Source: a bacterium
GTDB lineage: Bacteria; Myxococcota_A; Bradymonadia; UBA7976; UBA1532
Assembly (NCBI GenBank): GCA_030424955.1
Contig: JAUHVS010000102.1
Span: forward strand, 1 to 12,859
Reading direction: 5' to 3'
DNA length: 12,859 nt
The translations under genes were made by a program, and so were the position numbers. Numbering within the stretch: the stretch's first letter is position 1; every line of letters begins with the position of its first letter. Below, in pieces: positions 6,144 through 12,707 of this stretch. Under the pieces are notes generated by a model. That model was not told the origin of the DNA and made no database searches. It was given only the letters and a program-made list of their open reading frames with translations.

Positions 6144-7349
6144 ATGAGCGAGCTCGACGCTGCCCTGCAGGTCGCCGCCCGCGCCCTCGACGCCCAGGAT
6201 CCGCACACGGCCCACGCCGCCCTGGCCCCCTTCGCCGACCGGCTGCCCGACGATCCCGAGCTGGCCCGGCTGTGGGCGGGGCTGCTGCACCACGTGGCCG
6301 ATCCCGCCGCGCTCACCGCCGAGCTCGGCCGCTTCGCCCAGGTGTGGCTGCAGGCGCCCACGGTGCTGCAGGTGGCCGCCGACGCCGCCGTGCGCTGGTG
6401 CCGGCAGCGCCCGCTGGCCTCGCCCGCTGAGCGTGAGCCCGTCGCCCGGGCCGCCGCCGAGGCCCTGCGCCGCTGCCTGCACGCCCGGGGCGGCGGCCGC
6501 GGCCCCGTCGAGCGCCACGCCCTGCACCTGGGGCTGGCCGCGGCCCTCGTGGAGATCGGACCGAGCGTCGATGACGACGCCCTCACCGCCTTCGAGCTCG
6601 CCCTGGAGGCCCAGCCCGATGACGGCGCCGGCTTCTTCGCGCTGGCCCGGCTGCACACCCGCCGCGGCCGCTGGCGCAAGGGGCTGGACGCCACCCGCCA
6701 CGCGCTGACCCTCACCGACGCGCCGCCCCTGCACTGGAACCTGGCGGTGTGCGCCACGGCCCTGGGCGACGCCACCACCGCCGAGACCGCCTGGCGGGCC
6801 CTGGCCCACGATCCGATCCGGGCCGCCCACGGCGTGCCGGGCGAGGTGTGGGTGGCCGATCTGCCGCCGGTGGAGGTCTGCCTGACGCCCACCACCCTGG
6901 ACGTCACGGGCGCACCGGCGGGTGGCCCCTGGGCTGTCGAGGCGGTGTGGGTGCAGCCCCTCAGCCCCGCCCACGGGCGCGTCGCGCACCCCACCCGCCT
7001 GGACGGGGCCGCCGACTTCGATGACGTCGTGCTGTGGGACGGCACGCCGCTGTCCTTCCGCCCGGTGGACGGCCGGGACGTGCCCCGCTTCGCCGCCCTC
7101 GCCGTGCTGCGGACGGGGCGCGCCCGCACGGTGCGGGTGTCGGGCGCGCTGCCCTACCCCAAGGCGCTGATGCGGGTGGACGCGGCCCTGCCGGCCGGCG
7201 CCTTCGTGCACCCCTTCGATCCGCCGCGGAAGGGGCCCTTCGAGGGCAAGCTGGTGTGCCCCCGGGGGGCCGATCTCGACACCGTGCGGGCCGCCGCCCG
7301 CGAGGCCGCCGCCGCGGCCGAGGTGGTGTGGGTCGAGGCCCCGCCGTGA
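6144..7349 (+). CDS. Tetratricopeptide-repeat protein with uncharacterised C-terminal domain
   Basis: 401-residue, apparently cytoplasmic protein with no signal peptide or membrane helix. The N-terminal half is helical and Ala/Leu-rich. TPR-like pairs are clearest at about residues 146-215 (ALTAFELALEAQPDDGAGFF, LARLHTRRGRWRKGLDATRH, WNLAVCATALGDATTAETAW). After about 225 the character changes to a beta-rich region with EVWVADLPPVEVCL, FDDVVLWDGTPLSF and PFEGKLVCPRGADL, which I do not recognise. TPRs usually bind protein partners, so an adaptor role is inferred only. The start ATG is one base after the upstream stop. The stop (7347-7349) overlaps a GTG that is the likely start of the ABC transporter, so the cluster is probably co-translated. 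Confidence 0.7.
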   Translation: MSELDAALQVAARALDAQDPHTAHAALAPFADRLPDDPELARLWAGLLHHVADPAALTAELGRFAQVWLQAPTVLQVAADAAVRWCRQRPLASPAEREPVARAAAEALRRCLHARGGGRGPVERHALHLGLAAALVEIGPSVDDDALTAFELALEAQPDDGAGFFALARLHTRRGRWRKGLDATRHALTLTDAPPLHWNLAVCATALGDATTAETAWRALAHDPIRAAHGVPGEVWVADLPPVEVCLTPTTLDVTGAPAGGPWAVEAVWVQPLSPAHGRVAHPTRLDGAADFDDVVLWDGTPLSFRPVDGRDVPRFAALAVLRTGRARTVRVSGALPYPKALMRVDAALPAGAFVHPFDPPRKGPFEGKLVCPRGADLDTVRAAAREAAAAAEVVWVEAPP

Positions 7350-9151
7350 CCCCGGCGCCCCCGCGGCATCCCACGGCCATGCCAGACCCCGCCGCGCCCA
7401 CCCCGCCACCGCCCACCCCGCCACCGCCCGGCCGGGCCTTCGCCCGCATCGTCGCCCTGGCCCGCCCCGAGCTGCGCACCCTGGTGTGGGCCAGCCTGGC
7501 GCTGCTGGGCAGCAGCGGCCTGACCCTGGCCTACCCACAGCTGGTGCGGCTGGTGGTGGACGCGGTGACCGAGGGCGGCGATCCCGGCGCGGTGGACCGC
7601 TACGCCGCCATCATGCTGGGGCTGTTCGCCATCGCGTCGGTGCTCACCGGCGCCCGCAGCTACCTGTTCACCGTGGCCGGCGAGCGCATCGTCACCCGGC
7701 TCCGCCAGCGCCTGTACACCCGGCTGGTGGCCCAAGAGATCGGCTTCTTCGACACCCACCGCACCGGCGAGCTGACCAACCGCCTCGCCGCCGACTGCAC
7801 GGTGGTGCAGAACGCCGCCACCGTGAACATCTCGATGCTGCTGCGCTTCGGCGTCACCAGCCTGGGCGCCCTGGTGATCCTGGCGGTCACCTCGTGGCGG
7901 CTGACCCTGGTGATGCTGGCGCTGGTGCCCGTGGCGGCCCTGGGGGCGGTGATCTTCGGCCGCCTCGTGCGCAAGCTGTCGCGGCAGGCCCAGGACGCCC
8001 TCGCCCGGGCCACCGAGGTCGCCGAGGAGACCCTGAGCGGCATCCGCACCGTGCGCGCCTTCAGCCGGGAGGCCGCCGAGTCGGCGCGCTACGGCGCCCG
8101 GGTCGAGGACGCCTTCCAGATCGCCAAGGCGCGGGCCCGCTTCGCGGCCGCCTTCGGCGGCGTCGCGCAGTTCGCGGGGCTCGGCGCGATCAGCGGCGTG
8201 CTCTGGTACGGCGGGCGCATGCTCACCGAGGGCAGCCTGACGGTGGGCGAGCTCACCCAGTTCCTGCTCTACACCTTCACCATCGCCATCGGCATCGGCA
8301 CCCTCGCGAGCCTCTACCAGGACTTCATGCGCGCCATCGGCGCCAGCGAGCGCGTGTTCGAGCTCATCGAGCGCACCGAGGGCCAGGCGCCCGGCGGCCA
8401 GACCCTGCCGCGGGTGCGCGGCGAGGTGGTCTTTGAGGGCGTGGGCTTCCACTACCCCAGCCGGCCCGACCACCCCGTGCTCGCGGGGGTGGACCTCACC
8501 CTCGAGCCCGGCGAGGTCGTCGCGCTGGTGGGCCCCAGCGGCGGCGGCAAGTCCACGCTGGCCGCCCTGCTCAGCCGCTTCTACGATCCGAGCCCCGGGC
8601 ACATCCGCCTGGACGGCCACGACCTGCGCGACCTCGACGCGATCTGGCTGCGCCGCCAGATCGGCGTGGTGGCCCAGGAGCCGATCCTGTTCGCCACCAC
8701 CATCGCCGAGAACGTGCGCTACGGGCGGCCGGACGCCAGCGACGACGACGTGCGCGCGGCCCTCGAGGCCGCCAACGCGCTCGGCTTCGTCGAGGCCCTC
8801 CCCGAGGGCCTGCAGACCGCCGTGGGCGAGCGCGGCGTGCAGCTGTCGGGGGGCCAGAAGCAGCGGGTGGCCATCGCCCGCGCCCTGCTGGCCGATCCGC
8901 CGCTGCTGGTCCTCGACGAGGCCACCAGCGCGCTGGACGCCGAGTCCGAGCACCTGGTGCAGCTCGCCCTGGAGCGCCTGATGCGCGGCCGCACCACCCT
9001 GCTCATCGCCCACCGCCTGTCCACCGTGCGCGCCGCCGATCGCATCGCCGTCATCGACCAGGGCCGCGTGGCCCAGCAGGGCCCCCACGCTGAGCTCGTG
9101 GCCGCCGAGGGCCTGTACCGCGAGCTGGTCCGCCGGCAGCGGTTCGACTAG
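7346..9151 (+). CDS. ABC exporter half-transporter (ABCB/MsbA-like type)
   Basis: 601 residues from GTG at 7346, which overlaps the previous stop as GTGA and has GAGG 7 bases upstream. An ATG at 7379, giving 590 residues, is the alternative but lacks a visible ribosome-binding site. A Pro-rich cytoplasmic N-tail precedes a six-helix type I exporter membrane domain (about residues 40-345), with an elbow-like RLRQRLYTRLVAQEIGFFD. The ATPase domain has Walker A GPSGGGKS (396-403, Lys402), signature LSGGQ (500-504), Walker B LLVLDE ending in Glu525, the D-loop SALD and switch His556 (AHRLSTV). All catalytic residues are intact. As a half-transporter it should homodimerise to drive ATP-dependent export, or lipid flipping, across the inner membrane. 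The substrate cannot be read from sequence, so msbA is not assigned. Confidence 0.9.
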   Translation: MTPAPPRHPTAMPDPAAPTPPPPTPPPPGRAFARIVALARPELRTLVWASLALLGSSGLTLAYPQLVRLVVDAVTEGGDPGAVDRYAAIMLGLFAIASVLTGARSYLFTVAGERIVTRLRQRLYTRLVAQEIGFFDTHRTGELTNRLAADCTVVQNAATVNISMLLRFGVTSLGALVILAVTSWRLTLVMLALVPVAALGAVIFGRLVRKLSRQAQDALARATEVAEETLSGIRTVRAFSREAAESARYGARVEDAFQIAKARARFAAAFGGVAQFAGLGAISGVLWYGGRMLTEGSLTVGELTQFLLYTFTIAIGIGTLASLYQDFMRAIGASERVFELIERTEGQAPGGQTLPRVRGEVVFEGVGFHYPSRPDHPVLAGVDLTLEPGEVVALVGPSGGGKSTLAALLSRFYDPSPGHIRLDGHDLRDLDAIWLRRQIGVVAQEPILFATTIAENVRYGRPDASDDDVRAALEAANALGFVEALPEGLQTAVGERGVQLSGGQKQRVAIARALLADPPLLVLDEATSALDAESEHLVQLALERLMRGRTTLLIAHRLSTVRAADRIAVIDQGRVAQQGPHAELVAAEGLYRELVRRQRFD

Positions 9152-9155
9152 GCCC

Positions 9156-9866
9156 GTGTTCGCGCCCCGCCCCGCCCCCGACGCCGATCGCGCCTGGGTG
9201 CGCGCCCGCCTGCTGGCCGGCGCGCCGCACCTGGCGGGCGACTTCCAGCGCATCCACGCCCGCGACCTGCGCCGCATCGGCACGCTGTACGACGGGCGCA
9301 GCTTCGACGGCACCCTCGCCCGCACCCTGGGCGACACCCCGCTGACCTACCGGGTGTCGGGCCGCATGACCCGCTGCCTGGGCCTCACCTACCGCCACCT
9401 GCAGCCCCTGCGCTTCGAGATCGTCGTCTCGAGCACCCTGCTGTTCGGCAACTTCGATCCGGCCGACCGCGGCGTACAGGTGGTGGGGCTCGACGCCCGC
9501 GATCGCCTGGACGCGCTGCTGCTGGTGATGGAGCACGAGCTGGTGCACCTGGCCGAGCTGCTGGCCTTTGGCGACAGCGACTGCGCCGCCGACCGCTTCG
9601 CGGGCATCGCCCACGGCCTCTTCGGCCACCGCGAGCACACCCACCGGCTGATCACGCCGCGGGAGCGGGCCCACGCCCGGGGCATCGGCGTGGGGGCCCG
9701 GGTGGCCTTCGAGCACCGCGGCCAGCGGCACGTGGGGGTGGTCAACCGGGTCGGCCGCCGGGCCACCGTGCTGGTGCCCGACCCCAAGGGCGCGCGCTAC
9801 TCCGATGGCGTGTGCTACGCGAAGTTCTATGTGCCGCCCGACGCCCTGACCCCCGCCGATCCCTGA
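9156..9866 (+). CDS. SprT-like zinc metallopeptidase
   Basis: 236-residue soluble protein with a GTG start 4 bases after the transporter stop. The ribosome-binding site is poor (AGG 3 bases upstream), so translation is probably coupled. HELVH (127-131) is a gluzincin/SprT-type HExxH motif; His127, His131 and a later His, probably His158 in GLFGH, would bind zinc with Glu128 as general base. Spacing and the preceding LDALLLVMEHELVHL helix fit SprT-like proteins. The zinc ribbon of classic SprT/Spartan C-termini is absent. Instead residues about 177-230 (VGARVAFEHRGQRHVGVVNRVG) look like a small beta-barrel found in some SprT-like proteins. No signal peptide, so it is cytoplasmic. Spartan relatives cut DNA-protein crosslinks, but the bacterial role is open. 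The stop codon is part of a hairpin shared with the convergent gene. Confidence 0.75.
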   Translation: MFAPRPAPDADRAWVRARLLAGAPHLAGDFQRIHARDLRRIGTLYDGRSFDGTLARTLGDTPLTYRVSGRMTRCLGLTYRHLQPLRFEIVVSSTLLFGNFDPADRGVQVVGLDARDRLDALLLVMEHELVHLAELLAFGDSDCAADRFAGIAHGLFGHREHTHRLITPRERAHARGIGVGARVAFEHRGQRHVGVVNRVGRRATVLVPDPKGARYSDGVCYAKFYVPPDALTPADP

Positions 9867-9888
9867 TCCCCGCGGCGGGCCGGGGTCA
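9864..9888. terminator. Hairpin formed by the two convergent stop codons (bidirectional terminator candidate)
   Basis: TGA (9864-9866) pairs with TCA (9886-9888), and CCCCG (9868-9872) with CGGGG (9881-9885). This gives an 8-pair stem with one bulged T (9867) and an 8-base loop. The base of the stem is the stop codon of the SprT-like gene on one side and that of the convergent membrane-protein gene on the other. No T-tract is present on either side. Confidence 0.45.
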
Positions 9889-10764
9889 GGCCGGCGCCCG
9901 GCGGCCCCGCAGCCACAGCCACGCGGGCCAGGTGGTGGTCGCCACGGCCAGACCCCACGCGGGCAGCGCGCCCCACGGCCCCCACGCCGGCAGCAGCCAC
10001 CGCGCCCACAGCGCGTAGCCGGCCACGCTCGACGCCCCCAGCATCATCGGCCCCACCGCCCCCGCCGGCACCGCCTCGCCCTGGGCCAGCCACAGCGCCA
10101 CCATCGTCGTCAGGAAGATCGCCGGGAACACCGCCACCACGCCGGCCGCGAGGGCCCCGCCGGTGGACGCCACCCACACCGCCGCGCCGATGCTCAGGGC
10201 CGCGAACACCCCCCGGGCCCCCAGCGCCACCGGGTGCACCGGGCGCCGCCCGCGGGGCGCCGGCCGCGCCTGCGCGGTCGCCAGCAGGCCGACCCCCACC
10301 AGCGCGACCAGGCCCCCCACGCCGAGCCACAGGGTGTCGAGCCCCGCCGCCCGCCACGCGCCCGCGCCCCACACCAGCGCCACGGCGCCCACCAGCCACG
10401 CGGCGAGGGCGAGCGCGCTCATCACCACCAGCCGGCCGGCGAGGGGCCAGGGCGGCAGCCGCGGGGGCAGCACCCGCCACAGCCACAGGAACAGCGCGTT
10501 GAGCAGCATGCCCGGCGCCGTGGCGTCGAGGGCGGCCTGCAGGCCCGCCGCGTCGCTCTGCGCGAAGATGCCAAGGGACGCCGGCACGATGGTGGTGGGC
10601 AGGGTGCCCAGCAGGCCGCCGACCCGGCCGCCGAAGCGCTCGACGGCCACCGTCACGCCCACCGCGACCAGCCCCGCGAGCGCCGCGGCCGGCAGCGCGT
10701 CGGCCCAGACGGCCCCGGCCCCGGGCGTCACCGGCCCCTCGCTGCGGGCCACGCCCGGGTCCAC
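9886..10764 (-). CDS. Polytopic membrane protein with internal two-fold repeat, function unknown
   Basis: 292 residues from GTG at 10764, where an AGG lies only 3 bases upstream. A GTG at 10731 (residue 12) has GAGG 5 bases upstream and is an equally good start. About eight to ten hydrophobic segments are visible and no signal peptide. Two halves look related. The first has FGGRVGGLLGTLPTTIVP (residues 44-61) followed by MLLNALFLWLWRVLPP. The second has TGGALAAGVVAVFPAIFLTT (201-220) followed by a similar helix ending WARWLLP. Each half has Gly-Gly, a Gly-rich helix and a Pro in the membrane, as in transporters that arose by duplication. A basic loop, ARPAPRGRRPVHP (166-178), separates them. 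I do not recognise the family; a transporter role is inference. It is divergent from the kinase gene and convergent with the SprT-like gene. Confidence 0.72.
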   Translation of the reverse strand: MDPGVARSEGPVTPGAGAVWADALPAAALAGLVAVGVTVAVERFGGRVGGLLGTLPTTIVPASLGIFAQSDAAGLQAALDATAPGMLLNALFLWLWRVLPPRLPPWPLAGRLVVMSALALAAWLVGAVALVWGAGAWRAAGLDTLWLGVGGLVALVGVGLLATAQARPAPRGRRPVHPVALGARGVFAALSIGAAVWVASTGGALAAGVVAVFPAIFLTTMVALWLAQGEAVPAGAVGPMMLGASSVAGYALWARWLLPAWGPWGALPAWGLAVATTTWPAWLWLRGRRAPA

Positions 10765-10828
10765 TCACCTCGCTGCACGCTGCGCCTCCTGCACCTGAAC
10801 GCCCCCACGGATGCCCCGCGCCCCGCCA

Positions 10829-10857
10829 TTGATTCCCGCCCCGGCCGACGGGATGAT
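10829..10857 (+). promoter_or_regulatory. Sigma-70-like promoter candidate for the kinase gene
   Basis: TTGATT (10829-10834) and GATGAT (10852-10857) are separated by 17 bases and match the -35 and -10 consensus at 4 of 6 positions each. Transcription would begin near 10865, upstream of the GGAG and ATG at 10892. This placement supports the shorter kinase start over the in-frame ATG at 10811, which would lie before the promoter. Confidence 0.4.
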
Positions 10858-10891
10858 GCGGCCCCGTCCCCGCCCCGCCGGAGCAGCCGCG

Positions 10892-12199
10892 ATGAGCAGC
10901 GCACGTTATGCGGTCAGTCAGAAGATCGACGCCGGCGGCATGGCCGAGATCTGGATGGGCCGCGCCCGCACCAACGACGGCTTCGTGCGCCCCGTCGCCA
11001 TCAAGCGCATCCTGCCGCACCTGGTCAACGACGAGCACTTCGCGCGGCTCTTCCTCGACGAGGCCCGCATCACCCTGAAGCTCAGCCACGGCAACCTGGT
11101 GCAGACCCTCGATGTGGGCAGCGCCGCCGGCGTGCACTACCTGGTGATGGAGTGGGTCGACGGCCTCAACCTGCGCAGCTTCCTGCGGCAGGTGGGCCCC
11201 GGCCTGGCCCTGGGCCCCGCCACCTACATCGCCCGCCAGGTGCTCGAGGGGCTGGCCTACGCCCACGACGCCACCGATCTCGAGGGCGAGCCCCTGCAGA
11301 TCGTGCACCGCGACATCAGCCCGCCGAACGTGCTGCTCAGCCGCCACGGCGAGGTCAAGGTGGCCGACTTCGGCCTGGCCCGCGCCCGCGGCCGCATCAG
11401 CCGCACCCGCCCCGGGATCATCCAGGGCAAGTACGCCTACATGTGCCCCGAGTTGGTGGCCGGCGAGCCCGTGGACCGGCGGGCGGATCTCTTCGCCGTG
11501 GGCATCCTGCTGTGGGAGATGCTGGCGGGCGCACGCCTCTTCCGCGCGGACAGCGACGCCGCCACCCTGGACCGCGTCCGCGCCTGCGAGGTGCCCCCGC
11601 TGCCGGCCATGGTGCCGCCCGTGGTGGCAGCGGTGGTCATGCGCGCCCTGGCCCGCGATCCCGACGCCCGCTACCCCACCGCGCGGGCCCTGCACGACGC
11701 CCTCACCGACGCCTTGCCCCTCGACGCCGTGCGCTTCACGGGCTTCGACCTGGCCGATCTGGTGGCCGAGGTCATGCCCGACGCGCCGCCCGACGTCATC
11801 GCGCCCCCGCTGTTTGTCGACGTGCCCACCGCGCTGGTGGCGCAGCTTGGCCGGGTGGCGCCCCACGCGGATCTGCTCGACGCCCTCACCGCCGGCATCG
11901 AGCGCCTGGAGGCGCAGGCGGGCATCGACGACGAGCGCCGATCCGGCAGCGACCGCCGCAAGCGCCGCCGCGCGCCCGGTGGGCGCCGCCACACCGACCG
12001 CTCGGTGTTCGTGGACCGGGTGCTGGTGCTGCTGGACGCCGGCATGGGCAACGCCGAGGTGGCCGAGCACCTCAACGCCGAGGGGCTCACCACCCGCACC
12101 AACACGCCGTGGACCGCGAAGGCCATCGCGCAGCTCGCGCGCCGCGCCCGGCAGCGCCGCCGGGCGAGCGGCGACGAGGACGCCAGCAGCGTGCTGTGA
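10892..12199 (+). CDS. Soluble Hanks-type Ser/Thr protein kinase with recombinase-like C-terminal HTH
   Basis: 435 residues. ATG at 10892 is chosen for GGAG (10880-10883) 8 bases upstream and because the sequence MSSARYAVSQKIDAGGMAEI begins just before the glycine loop. The kinase domain (about 5-270) has IDAGGMAEIWMG, Lys38 (VAIKRI), HRDISPPN with Asp141 and Asn146, Asp159 (VADFGLA) and YMCPE (Glu187; CPE replaces the usual APE). All catalytic residues are present, so it should phosphorylate Ser/Thr of unknown targets. There is no transmembrane helix, unlike many PknB-type sensors. An acidic linker leads to a basic stretch with ERRSGSDRR and GGRRHTD (about 345-370). The C-terminus (371-428) contains GNAEVAEHLNAEGL and TRTNTPWTAKAI. 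This resembles the helix-turn-helix 'recombinase' domain of large serine recombinases and suggests DNA binding. No resolvase catalytic domain is present. Confidence 0.88.
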   Translation: MSSARYAVSQKIDAGGMAEIWMGRARTNDGFVRPVAIKRILPHLVNDEHFARLFLDEARITLKLSHGNLVQTLDVGSAAGVHYLVMEWVDGLNLRSFLRQVGPGLALGPATYIARQVLEGLAYAHDATDLEGEPLQIVHRDISPPNVLLSRHGEVKVADFGLARARGRISRTRPGIIQGKYAYMCPELVAGEPVDRRADLFAVGILLWEMLAGARLFRADSDAATLDRVRACEVPPLPAMVPPVVAAVVMRALARDPDARYPTARALHDALTDALPLDAVRFTGFDLADLVAEVMPDAPPDVIAPPLFVDVPTALVAQLGRVAPHADLLDALTAGIERLEAQAGIDDERRSGSDRRKRRRAPGGRRHTDRSVFVDRVLVLLDAGMGNAEVAEHLNAEGLTTRTNTPWTAKAIAQLARRARQRRRASGDEDASSVL

Positions 12200-12213
12200 G
12201 TGTGAGGGGGGCG

Positions 12214-12231
12214 CGGGCCCCGCAGGGCCCG
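12214..12231. terminator. Hairpin between convergent kinase and SEC-C genes
   Basis: CGGGCCC (12214-12220) and GGGCCCG (12225-12231) form a perfect 7-pair stem with loop CGCA. It sits in the 40-base gap between two convergent stop codons, so it could terminate both transcripts. There is no T-tract, so factor-independent termination is uncertain. Confidence 0.45.
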
Positions 12232-12239
12232 GCCGCGGG

Positions 12240-12707
12240 CTACCGGCGGCGCCGGGCCCGGGGGTTCGGGTTGCCCGAGTTGCGCGGGCGGGTCGGCTCG
12301 GTCTGCACCGGCGGCGCCTCGCTGGGCGTGCCGAAGCTCAGGCCCGCCGGGTTGTAGTCGGCCTCCCGCGGCGGCGGCGGATCCCGCAGGATCAGGTAGC
12401 CGATGCCCACCAGGAACACCGCCAGCCCGCCGATGAGGCCATCGCCGAAGCTGCGCAGCAGGGTGACGCCCACGCCGGCCGCCAGGGTCAGCCCCAGCAG
12501 GATCCAGTGCGCCGACGTGATCTGGAAGGGCTCGGCCGGCGCCAGCGACATGCCGGTGGCGCTGGTCTCGACCTCCTGCGCCGCCGTGCGGGCCGCGGCG
12601 CGCGCCGCCGACTCGTCGGCCTCAAGGTGGCACTTCTTGTACTTCTTCCCGCTGTCGCACCAGCACGCGTCGTTGCGTGAGAGCGACTTCAGATGCTCAA
12701 TCCCCAA
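12240..12707 (-). CDS. Small membrane protein with N-terminal SEC-C zinc motif
   Basis: 155 residues from TTG at 12707, with AGGGG 9 bases upstream. The frame is open back to 12842, but that part is the shadow of the upstream gene and has no other plausible start; ATT at 12701 is a remote alternative. The N-terminus has SRNDACWCDSGKKYKKCH (residues 10-27), a SEC-C motif in which Cys15, Cys17, Cys26 and His27 would bind zinc. Trp16 and Asp18 replace the usual Pro and Gly. An Ala/Glu-rich helix follows (about 30-48), then two membrane helices (about 67-86 and 91-107) and a Pro-rich tail ending RARRRR. SEC-C is known from the SecA C-terminus, where it binds SecB and ribosomes, and from many small proteins. 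A role tethering something at the membrane is inference. It overlaps the 3' end of the AbrB-like gene by 11 bases. Confidence 0.7.
   Translation of the reverse strand: MGIEHLKSLSRNDACWCDSGKKYKKCHLEADESAARAAARTAAQEVETSATGMSLAPAEPFQITSAHWILLGLTLAAGVGVTLLRSFGDGLIGGLAVFLVGIGYLILRDPPPPREADYNPAGLSFGTPSEAPPVQTEPTRPRNSGNPNPRARRRR

Noticed and set aside
3941..7129. Minus-strand open frame of 1062 codons
   Set aside because: It lies antisense to the protease, FUN14 and TPR genes and its residues are low-complexity Gly/Ala/Arg/His text typical of the antisense of GC-rich codons. No motif or ribosome-binding site supports it.
7549..7556. GCTGGTGG octamers (E. coli Chi sequence) here and at several other places, noted because recD is present
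   Set aside because: Leu-Val codon pairs CTG GTG before G produce this string often in such DNA, and Chi in this lineage is unknown.
10811..10891. In-frame upstream extension of the kinase
   Set aside because: It is Pro/Arg-rich, without a ribosome-binding site, and lies across the proposed promoter. The ATG at 10892 has GGAG 8 bases away.
9827..12070. Minus-strand open frame of 747 codons spanning the membrane protein and kinase genes
   Set aside because: It has low-complexity composition and is antisense to a clearly recognisable kinase and out of frame with the membrane protein. It is a composition artefact.
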